The position numbers and the translations under genes were made by a program. A DNA stretch of 7,977 nt from an uncultured Acetatifactor sp. (lineage in GTDB: Bacteria; Bacillota; Clostridia; Lachnospirales; Lachnospiraceae): NCBI GenBank assembly GCA_910577035.1, contig CAJTKW010000112.1, positions 1 through 7,977 of the forward strand, written 5' to 3'. Numbering within the stretch: position 1 is the stretch's first letter; each line of letters opens with the position of its first letter. Below the pieces are notes generated by a model. That model did not search any database. It was not told the origin of the DNA and was given only the letters and a program-made list of their open reading frames with translations. Positions 1 through 6,100 of the stretch are shown here, piece by piece.

Positions 1-66
1 TACTGAATATCAGAAAATCAGTCAAATATCGCCATGGATAACAAAGTGTACTTTAGTATCCAACTG

Positions 67-98
67 GTAACGTTTCAGACAGGGAGCTGAACTGTTAC
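67..98 (+). other. Imperfect stem-loop upstream of the JAMM gene
   Basis: GTAAC (67-71) can pair with GTTAC (94-98), and TTCAG (74-78) with CTGAA (87-91). A 2x2 internal loop separates the two stems, and an 8-base loop closes the structure. No T-tract follows on the plus strand, so it is not a standard intrinsic terminator. It could be a leader structure of the downstream operon or the end of an upstream transcript, but it may also be chance. No convincing -35/-10 pair was found in 1-180, so the operon promoter may lie further left. Confidence 0.25.
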
Positions 99-195
99 GT
101 TAAAGCACAATTGCAACCGGGCAACTATGGACACGGGAAACGAAAAGCATGGGAAATGAAGGAAGAAAATAAGTCGTGATTTGCAGGGGGGAATG

Positions 196-621
196 ATGCG
201 AATAGAGCGGAAAATCCTGAATGAAATAATTAATTGTATGCCTGCAGTACCGCCGGAGGCAGGGGGAATTATAGGCGGGAGGGCAGGACTGGTTTGTCTG
301 TGGGAATATGATGCAGGCCGTCCGGAAAAGGGATGCGTCTATCGGCCAAATGTTGATGTAATGAATGGGATTATAGCGGAATGGATCGAGCAGGATTATG
401 ATTTTATGGGAATTGTGCATGTACATTTTGGCGGTGTCAGTACTCTGTCAGAGGGTGATATAAGATATATCGAGAAAATAATGAAAGCGATGCCGGGTTG
501 CATGGCACAATTATATTTTCCTATTGTTGTGCAGCCAAACAGGCTGATGGCCTCCTATATAGCATGTGTAAATGAAGCAGGTGATTTGACAATTGTGAAA
601 GATAAAATTGAAGTAATCTGA
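196..621 (+). CDS. JAMM/JAB1-MPN family metalloprotease (Prok-JAB type)
   Basis: This 141-residue protein is a stand-alone JAB/MPN domain. The zinc-peptidase motif is complete: Glu21 in PPEAGGIIGG, then HVHFGGVSTLSEGD, which gives His75 and His77, exactly seven residues, Ser85, two residues and Asp88 (HxHx7SxxD). In the family, the two His and the Asp bind zinc and the Glu activates water. Members cleave isopeptide or peptide bonds, typically after the C-terminal glycines of ubiquitin-like proteins, or process sulfur-carrier proteins. No signal peptide or membrane segment is seen, so it is probably cytoplasmic. ATG at 193 and TTG at 181 are alternative starts. ATG at 196 was chosen because AGGGGG (185-190) then lies 5 bases upstream and the protein begins MRIERKILNEI, as short JAB proteins do. 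It is the first gene of a co-directional cluster of small cysteine proteins. The substrate is unknown. Family and likely activity are fairly sure; the biological role is not. Confidence 0.85.
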   Translation: MRIERKILNEIINCMPAVPPEAGGIIGGRAGLVCLWEYDAGRPEKGCVYRPNVDVMNGIIAEWIEQDYDFMGIVHVHFGGVSTLSEGDIRYIEKIMKAMPGCMAQLYFPIVVQPNRLMASYIACVNEAGDLTIVKDKIEVI

Positions 622-731
622 TCAACAGGGAAAGGAGAGGGGATTTAAGAAAAAAATCACGATTGTCTGTAACTGTAACATGCTGTTTGCGTGATAAATT
701 GGGGGAAATAAAAGAAAGAGAGGTACGTAAT

Positions 732-914
732 ATGAAGGAACAGGAAAAAAGGATTGTTATTCCGCAAGGGCATTTTGAGGGAAACTGTTCGGATTGCATT
801 TATGCAAATCTCCGGGACAGGGATGACCGCGGACGGGTAAAGTGTGAAGGCGGTTATGGCGGGTACAATCGTCCCGAGGACAGAAATGGGTGTATTTATC
901 ACGAAAAGAAATGA
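732..914 (+). CDS. Small four-cysteine protein, likely zinc-binding (hypothetical)
   Basis: This is a 60-residue hydrophilic protein of unknown function. It has four cysteines in the pattern CxxC-x15-C-x15-C (Cys19, Cys22, Cys38, Cys54), which suggests one structural zinc site. The segment IPQGHFEGNCSDC near the N-terminus is nearly repeated in the next gene (IPEGYFEGKCEEC), so the two are paralogues. The frame is open back to a TTG at 663. ATG at 732 is preferred because AGAGAGG lies about 8 bases upstream and homology to the neighbour begins just after it. No membrane segment or signal peptide is visible. It lies 110 bases after the JAMM gene and 83 before the next gene, consistent with one transcript. 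A role as adaptor or substrate of the JAMM enzyme is only an inference from position. Confidence 0.65.
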   Translation: MKEQEKRIVIPQGHFEGNCSDCIYANLRDRDDRGRVKCEGGYGGYNRPEDRNGCIYHEKK

Positions 915-926
915 TTAAGCGGATTG

Positions 927-963
927 GAGCTGTCGTACATGGCAGGGCCGAATGCGGCAGCTC
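927..963 (+). other. Long intercistronic stem-loop
   Basis: GAGCTGTCG (927-935) pairs with CGGCAGCTC (955-963) over nine base pairs, one of them a G-U wobble. Inside, CAT (938-940) can pair with ATG (952-954) and GGC (941-943) with GCC (947-949), leaving a three-base loop. The next bases are TGGTTGAAAAAAG, with no T-tract, so this is not a classical terminator. It sits between two paralogous cysteine-protein genes, 34 bases before the next start codon. It could stabilise or process the mRNA or tune relative expression. Confidence 0.4.
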
Positions 964-997
964 TGGTTGAAAAAAGAGTAAAGCGAGGCGTAGATTG

Positions 998-1291
998 ATG
1001 ATGCAGAGAATAAATCAGGTACAAATTCTTATACCTGAAGGGTATTTTGAAGGTAAATGTGAGGAGTGTGTACATTCATGCCGTACATGGCAGGACAGAG
1101 GTAATACGGATAAGAATAATCGTGAAATGTATTGTGCAATGTACAGGAAGACTTTTTACCCCCGGGATGTAGAAGAAACAAACTGTCCTGATTATAAAAT
1201 GAAATTCTGGTGCAGGGTAAAGCGTATCGCGGCTGTTGCTATAGGGATATATTTAGTGATAACTGTCATTGTGATCATATTGGGAATATGA
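998..1291 (+). CDS. Four-cysteine protein with C-terminal membrane anchor (hypothetical)
   Basis: This 97-residue protein has two parts. Residues about 10-66 repeat the cysteine module of the preceding gene: IPEGYFEGKCEEC, a shared DRG, then two more cysteines, giving Cys21, Cys24, Cys46 and Cys63. Residues about 77-97 are a hydrophobic stretch (IAAVAIGIYLVITVIVIILGI) that ends the protein and should form one membrane helix. The basic CRVKR just before it suggests the cysteine module faces the cytoplasm with a tail anchor. Extra cysteines are at 28 and 72. Starts at TTG 995, ATG 998 and ATG 1001 are possible; 998 was chosen for GCGAGG about 9 bases upstream. A long hairpin precedes the gene and the next gene follows after 38 bases. 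No function is known. It may bring the module, or a partner of it, to the membrane. Confidence 0.65.
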   Translation: MMQRINQVQILIPEGYFEGKCEECVHSCRTWQDRGNTDKNNREMYCAMYRKTFYPRDVEETNCPDYKMKFWCRVKRIAAVAIGIYLVITVIVIILGI

Positions 1292-1329
1292 CAACTGACA
1301 TTTGAAAGAATTTAAGCAGAGGGAATGAA

Positions 1330-1827
1330 ATGGAGCAAAGTGACCTGAACAAAATTGGATACCGACGCCATTACTATGGAACGAATCTTGACAGTGATGT
1401 AAAGCAATGTTTTCACTGTAAGTATGGGCAGGTATTGGAAAAGAATCGGGAAAAAGTCCAGTGCAACAGATGGAATATGACAGTTGATGAAGATGATATA
1501 TGCAGTTATTTTGAGTTTGCAACGTTTTGGGCATTTGATTGTACAGATGAAGACACAGAGCGCAGGAGAATTAAGCTTGAAAATGTGAAAAATAAATCCC
1601 AAGAAGGATGTTACATTGCTACGGCAGTATATGGAGGATATGACAAAGCGGAAGTTTTACTGTTGAGAAAATATAGAGATAATGTCCTGAAAAAATCGCC
1701 CGCAGGCAGGATGATTATAAAATTATATTATGCTTTAAGCCCACAATTGGCAGAGAAGTTAAAGAGACATCCATGGATAAACGGGTGGGTAAAAAGAGTT
1801 CTGGATATGATTGTAGAGAAACTATGA
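1330..1827 (+). CDS. Four-cysteine module fused to a CFI-box C-terminal domain
   Basis: This is a 165-residue protein. The N-terminal part carries CFHC (Cys27, Cys30) followed by Cys45 and Cys58, the same spacing class as the two preceding small proteins and likely a zinc site. The C-terminal part from Cys94 matches the CFI-box-CTERM type recalled from family knowledge: CYIATAVYGGYDKAEVLLLR, then a basic RKYRD segment, GRMIIKLYYALSP, and a closing helix with HPWINGWVKR. That domain occurs at the C-termini of varied bacterial proteins and has no settled function. The start has AGAGGGA 5 bases upstream. The middle (about 60-90) is a charged linker. No signal peptide is seen. Genomic context links it to the JAMM peptidase and the two small cysteine proteins. 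Processing near the CFI-box Gly-Gly is speculation. The CFI-box assignment is reasonably sure, the function unknown. Confidence 0.72.
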   Translation: MEQSDLNKIGYRRHYYGTNLDSDVKQCFHCKYGQVLEKNREKVQCNRWNMTVDEDDICSYFEFATFWAFDCTDEDTERRRIKLENVKNKSQEGCYIATAVYGGYDKAEVLLLRKYRDNVLKKSPAGRMIIKLYYALSPQLAEKLKRHPWINGWVKRVLDMIVEKL

Positions 1828-1876
1828 TTTGCGGAAAAACTTTGAGATTTATAATATGATTTTGTGGAGAGAGAAA

Positions 1877-2767
1877 ATGAATATGACTAACAGCAAAGGA
1901 ATAAATGCATATTTTCCATATAAGTGGAAGGCTTTTGATTCTGATCAGGATGTGAGACCTCAAGTAGATCCATTATTGGCTTCCTTGATTCGGAAAGATT
2001 TTTCCAGTGCAAAAAATCTTTTAGTGCAGGGGATGAGATTTGAGGATATTGAGCGACAGACATTTAAAAGAGCTTTATATGAATTTCTGGTGGACTATGA
2101 AAGAATGCTGTTTTTAGTCAGGAATGGCTTTGATATATTCCATTTTAAAAATATTGATTGTACTGATGAACGGGGGCGCAGGTGGGGGATTGTAGGAAGA
2201 GCATACTGTTATAAGGATAAAAAAATTGTAGAGTTGTTATTCAGTGTGGGATTCGGATTATCAGGAAATGGGATGTATTGGGGCAAGGATACAGATTACC
2301 AGTTAGGTCGCTATTTGCAATATCATTTTGACAAAGAATTCATTGACTTAATGCTCGGTTATGGAAGGAAGGCGTGGGATGCTTTTTTGGATATGTCATA
2401 TGACGACACGCTGGAAACTTATGCGACTGAAAGGTATTTAAAAAGTAATCCGGAGGTTACCTGGAAGGGGTATGCATTAAGCGATCAATGGTATGAGGAA
2501 ATTCCGGAGCCTCCCAAGCCTCGTTTGGGAATCCTTATTTCAAGAAAGAAAAAGGATTATGATCGTAAAATGCAGGCTTATAGGGAACAAAAAAGAGTTC
2601 AAAAGGAATTCCTGGACAGCATTACATTAGAGGATCAAATAATTATGCAGGAAGCAAAAAGATATGCTGCAAAGGGTTTGTATGCGCTAAATACGGTGGA
2701 TCAGCTTATTGAAGAGGGGAAGCAAAACGTATATAGAAAAGGTGAATATGGGAAAGAAAACCCGTAA
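1877..2767 (+). CDS. Uncharacterised helical protein, possibly ankyrin-like
   Basis: I do not recognise this 296-residue protein. Residues about 25-175 are rich in short helical pairs such as YERMLFLVRNGFDIF, KKIVELLFSVGFGLS and KEFIDLMLGYGRKAWD. These resemble degenerate ankyrin-type units (helix, then LLxxGxD/F), which usually bind other proteins. The C-terminal part is strongly charged, with a proline patch (EEIPEPPKPR) and a lysine/arginine-rich coiled-coil-like stretch (RKKKDYDRKMQAYREQ). No catalytic motif, signal peptide or membrane helix is seen. The frame is open back to a TTG at 1829, just past the previous stop. ATG at 1877 is preferred because GGAGAG lies 5 bases upstream. It is the last gene of the plus-strand cluster and converges on the repressor gene. 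Ankyrin similarity is weak and should be treated as a hint only. Confidence 0.6.
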   Translation: MNMTNSKGINAYFPYKWKAFDSDQDVRPQVDPLLASLIRKDFSSAKNLLVQGMRFEDIERQTFKRALYEFLVDYERMLFLVRNGFDIFHFKNIDCTDERGRRWGIVGRAYCYKDKKIVELLFSVGFGLSGNGMYWGKDTDYQLGRYLQYHFDKEFIDLMLGYGRKAWDAFLDMSYDDTLETYATERYLKSNPEVTWKGYALSDQWYEEIPEPPKPRLGILISRKKKDYDRKMQAYREQKRVQKEFLDSITLEDQIIMQEAKRYAAKGLYALNTVDQLIEEGKQNVYRKGEYGKENP

Positions 2768-2836
2768 AGTGCAGTCGGAGTGTTTTTTGATTTTCTTTAT
2801 ACCAAAGGTTTTCAAGCAGAAACCATTGCCTGACAT

Positions 2837-3052
2837 TTATCTGGGGTAAGGCTTTTTCTGATTGGTCAATCCCAGAATATAGTCAACGCTTGTTTCGTGA
2901 TAAAGGGCCAATTTGATCAAAATAGAGGATGGCACATCATTTTCACCGGTCTCATATTTGGAGTAACCGGTCTGTGACATGCCGAGAATGTGGGCTAATT
3001 TTGTTTGGGAAATGTCTTTATCTTCTCGTAAATCCCGAATCCTTGGGTACAT
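2837..3052 (-). CDS. XRE/Cro-type helix-turn-helix repressor
   Basis: This is a 71-residue DNA-binding protein made almost entirely of one HTH_3 domain (residues about 4-60). It reads IRDLREDKDISQTKLAHILG, then MSQTGYSKYETGEND as the recognition region, then IKLALYHETSVDYILGLT, a textbook order for Cro/C1-type single-domain repressors. The start ATG at 3052 has AGGTGG four bases upstream on the minus strand. The gene is divergent from the peptide synthetase. Two related palindromes lie in the shared intergenic region: one between the -35 and -10 of the synthetase promoter and one over the repressor's own promoter. The likely role is a local repressor of the synthetase and of itself. There is no separate sensing domain, so the inducing signal would act through an unseen partner or by titration. 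Family assignment is very sure; the target is an inference from the operators. Confidence 0.9.
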   Translation of the reverse strand: MYPRIRDLREDKDISQTKLAHILGMSQTGYSKYETGENDVPSSILIKLALYHETSVDYILGLTNQKKPYPR

Positions 3053-3070
3053 GATACCACCTCTATAAAC

Positions 3071-3076
3071 AGTATA
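3071..3076 (-). promoter_or_regulatory. Candidate -10 element of the repressor promoter
   Basis: The minus strand reads TATACT here, a good -10 hexamer, about 20 bases before the repressor start codon. No good -35 is found at 16-18 bp spacing (CAATAA at best). Transcription would start near 3064 and give a leader of roughly 11 bases that still holds the ribosome site. The degenerate operator at 3080-3096 fills the spacer of this promoter, consistent with autoregulation. Confidence 0.45.
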
Positions 3077-3079
3077 ATC

Positions 3080-3096
3080 TAACCTGTTTTAGATTA
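3080..3096. promoter_or_regulatory. Operator O1 (degenerate copy), repressor-proximal
   Basis: The sequence TAACCTGTTTTAGATTA has the left half-site TAACCTG, identical to that of O2, and a right half (TAGATTA) that matches the expected CAGGTTA at 5 of 7 positions. Its centre is 25 bp from that of O2, about two and a half helical turns. It can also be read as AATCTAA/TTAGATT arms around a 6-base spacer. Its position over the repressor promoter suggests negative autoregulation with weaker binding than at O2. Confidence 0.6.
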
Positions 3097-3125
3097 TTGA
3101 CTTTTAACCTGATTCAGGTTAAAAT
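3097..3125 (+). promoter_or_regulatory. Sigma-A-type promoter of the peptide synthetase gene
   Basis: TTGACT (3097-3102) and TAAAAT (3120-3125) are separated by exactly 17 bp, close to the housekeeping consensus. Transcription would begin near 3132, leaving a leader of roughly 20 bases before the start codon at 3154. The spacer is occupied by a perfect palindrome, so bound repressor would directly block RNA polymerase. Confidence 0.7.
3102..3124. promoter_or_regulatory. Operator O2: perfect 23-bp palindrome in the synthetase promoter
   Basis: The left arm TTTTAACCTGA and right arm TCAGGTTAAAA are exact reverse complements around a single central T (3113). The 17-bp core TAACCTG-ATT-CAGGTTA has the size and symmetry expected for a dimeric XRE repressor. 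It overlaps the last base of the -35 and most of the -10 of the plus-strand promoter. A degenerate copy (O1) lies upstream. Regulator assignment rests on adjacency to the divergent XRE gene. Confidence 0.75.
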
Positions 3126-3140
3126 AAATTAAGTTTACTT

Positions 3141-3149
3141 GGGGAGGAG
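3141..3149 (+). promoter_or_regulatory. Ribosome binding site of the synthetase gene
   Basis: GGGGAGGAG ends 4 bases before ATG 3154. It is a strong Shine-Dalgarno match and fixes the start of the large frame. An in-frame TAA at 3130-3132 closes the frame upstream, and the only other in-frame start option is a TTG at 3139. Confidence 0.8.
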
Positions 3150-3153
3150 CATT

Positions 3154-6100
3154 ATGGACTACTTTCACTTAACCACGCCGCAACAGAATATCTGGAATCT
3201 TCAGAAATATTATAGCGGCACTGCAATCGCCAATCTCTGCGGCGCTGTCTTTTTTCAGGAAAAGCGGGAGGATGTGCTGCTGTGCAGGGCAGTCAGCCGA
3301 TTCATCCACAGCCAGAACGGCATTCGTCTGCGGTTTAGCGAAGAGGGGGAGGCGCCCCGGCAGTATGTCTCGGAGGAAACGGACGAGGATATACCTGTGA
3401 GGACATTCCGGTCCATGGGAGAATTTGATACCTATGCGGAAGACTGTGCGAAGACGCCTATCGGGCTGACGGAAGGAAAGATGTATCGCTTTGTGGTGTT
3501 CCACCTTGAGCAGGAAGGCAGGAGCGGCATCCTGGCAGTGCTGAGCCATCTAATATCGGATGCCTGGACTTTTGGATTGATGGCAAATCAGATGGATGCG
3601 GAATATCGTCGCCTGGCTGGGGAGAAAATCCTGTGTGCCGGCAATACCTGTCAGGCATCGTCCGAAGCGGAATGCGGATCATCAGTTCCTGTGGAAGGGG
3701 ATTACAGGGATTTTATTCGGTCGGAGGACGCATATTTTGCGTCAGAGCGTTATGAGAAGGATAAAAGCTACTGGAATGAGAAATACCCTGTGCGTCCGGA
3801 GGAAAGCCCGGTCAAGCTGCGCTCCGCGTCAGCAGATTCTGCGGAAGCCGGACGAATTGTGAGGACACTGCCGCCCGCACTGGAGCAGGGCATTGCAGCA
3901 TACTGCGGGAATCATCCGGTGACGGAGGCAGTGTTGTTCGAGACGGCACTGGTGGTTTATTTATTCCGCATCAACCCTGAGATTCAGGCGGTGACAGTGG
4001 GGGTTCCCGTGCTGAATCGGGCAAACGCCAGGGAGAGGGAGATCGCCGGGATGTTTGTCTCTACCATGCCCCTTACGGTATCTGTGGCAGAGGATCTGGA
4101 GATTGCAGAGCTGGCAAGGCAGATTACAAAGGGACACATGGATTTGTTCCGGCATCAGAAATATCCTTACGGGAGTATCCTGCGGCAGCTTCGTGAGAAA
4201 CAGGATTTCTCCGGAAATCTGTATGATGTCATGGTCAGCTATCAGAATGCAAAGACCAAAACCGGTGCGGACACGAAATGGTATTCCAACGGCTGCAGCG
4301 AAGTGCCGCTGGCGGTACATATCGATAACCGCGATGGGAAGGAGTGCCATACCCTTAACGTGGATTACCAGAAAGCGGTGTTTCGGGACAGGGAGGAGGT
4401 TGAACTGCTCATAAATCGGCTGGAGTATATTCTGGAGCAGATTGTGGCAGGGGGCGTGGAGCGTGTCGGGGAGATTGGGATTGTACCGCCGGAGGAATAT
4501 GACAGGGTGGTATATGAGTTTAATGATACCTATGTGGAATATCCGAGAGAGAAGTGCATTCATGAGCTGTTTATGGAGCAGGCGGAAAGAACGCCCGATA
4601 GGACGGCGCTGGTGTTTGAGAATCAAAAATTTACTTACAGGGAGTTGGATGAAATGTCTAATTCGCTGGCTTATTTTTTGCGTGGGAAAGGAGTGGAGCG
4701 GGGGGATAGGGTTGCTGTTCTGTTAAAAAGGGACGAGCGGGTGATTATGGCCCAGCTTGCTGTACTTAAGCTTGGGGCAGTTTTCATCCCTATTGATAGC
4801 CGTTATCCGAAAGACCGGGTGGAGTATATAATAGAGGAAAGCAGTGCAAGGATTCTGTTGAAAAATCGGGATAACGGTATGAATTTTTCTGTTGAGTGTT
4901 GTATTGAGGAATGGAACTTGCAGTCTGTGGAAAATATTGACTTCGCTAAAGCTGTTTCTGATGAACCGTGTTATGCAATTTTTACATCAGGAAGCACAGG
5001 AAAGCCAAAAGGGTGTTTGCTTACACATAAAGGAATTGTTAATTTTTGTCTTAATGTGAATACATTGAAATTTTGTAATCAGCTAAAAAATAAGATTTGT
5101 ATCAGCGTGAACACAATATCTTTTGATATGTTTATTCTGGAATCATTGCTACCTTTGATTAATGGATATACGGTTGTTTTGGCGAATGAAGAGCAGTGTG
5201 TAAACAGAGATGCGTTTAAAGCATTGTTGCGTAGCAGTCATGCTAATATTATTCAAACAACGCCTACCAGATATAAAATTTTTTTTGATCCATCAGAGGA
5301 TAATTCGTATGCAAAACAGCTTGATGTTATTGTCTCCTCAGGGGAAGCATTACCACTGGAATTATTGCGTAGTTTTCTTAAAAATACTAATGCTACGGTA
5401 CTTAATCCAATGGGCCCGAGTGAATGTACTATATATATTGTGGATGGCGAAATGTCATCACTAAAAAAGAACGTACAGCAGGAGAATATCACTCTTGGAA
5501 AACCTATAGCAAATACGCAGGTTTATGTATTGGGTACCAGTGGCTATCCGCTTCCCATCGGAGTGGCTGGAGAGTTATGCACTGCCGGAGAGGGTGTGGG
5601 TCTCGGCTATCTGAAACGTCCGGAGCTGACGGCGGAGCGTTTTGTGCCAAACCCCTTTGCAACGGCGGAGAATCACCATGGCAAGACTATGTACCGCACA
5701 GGTGACCTTGCCCGGTTCCGCAGTGACGGGGAGATCGAATATCTTGGGCGTATAGATACGCAAGTAAAGATCCGGGGCCTGCGGATTGAGTTGGGAGAGA
5801 TTGAGAGCGTCATGAGCAGCTTCCCGGGCATCGGCCTGTGCGCCGTGGCGGATAAGCGGGACGAAACGGGCAGGCAGTATTTGGTGGGATATTATACTGT
5901 GGTTGCAGGGCAGGACAGGGTAGAGGATAACGTAGCGCAGTGTCAGGGTGACAGGGGATCTGATGCTGAAACAGGCATTGAAACCTTGCAGAAGGTATCT
6001 GTCGGCTTGGATGAAAAGGCTCTGCGGGCACATCTGTCCGCAAAGCTGCCCAAGTACATGGTGCCCAACTACTTCCTGTGCCTGGATGCCATGCCCATGA

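Noticed and set aside
2..70. An open stretch of 22 codons ending in TAA at 68-70, possibly the tail of an upstream gene.
   Set aside because: It is too short to recognise (ends TKCTLVSNW). Other frames close earlier, but chance is enough to explain it.
34..90. A possible mini-gene, ATG at 34 reading MDNKVYFSIQLVTFQTGS then TGA, considered as a broken ubiquitin-like protein upstream of the JAMM gene.
   Set aside because: There is no ribosome site, only 18 codons, and the downstream frame does not continue a recognisable fold.
663..731. An N-terminal extension of the first cysteine protein from TTG 663.
   Set aside because: A well-placed Shine-Dalgarno lies before ATG 732, and similarity to the paralogue begins only after that ATG.
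2768..2836. A possible terminator between the converging genes: T-rich run at 2782-2799 and a GGTTT/AAACC hairpin at 2807-2824.
   Set aside because: The stem is only five weak pairs with an 8-base loop. The T-run comes before it on the plus strand and lacks a GC-rich stem of its own. On the minus strand the same run is A-rich where it follows the hairpin.
3061..3153. A riboswitch or attenuator in the synthetase leader.
   Set aside because: The expected leader is only about 20 bases from the predicted start near 3132. The palindromes lie upstream of it and behave as DNA operators.
3961..4626. A 221-codon minus-strand open frame opposite the end of C1 and start of A1.
   Set aside because: It is a shadow of the plus-strand synthetase. 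Its composition is unnatural and no family is recognisable.
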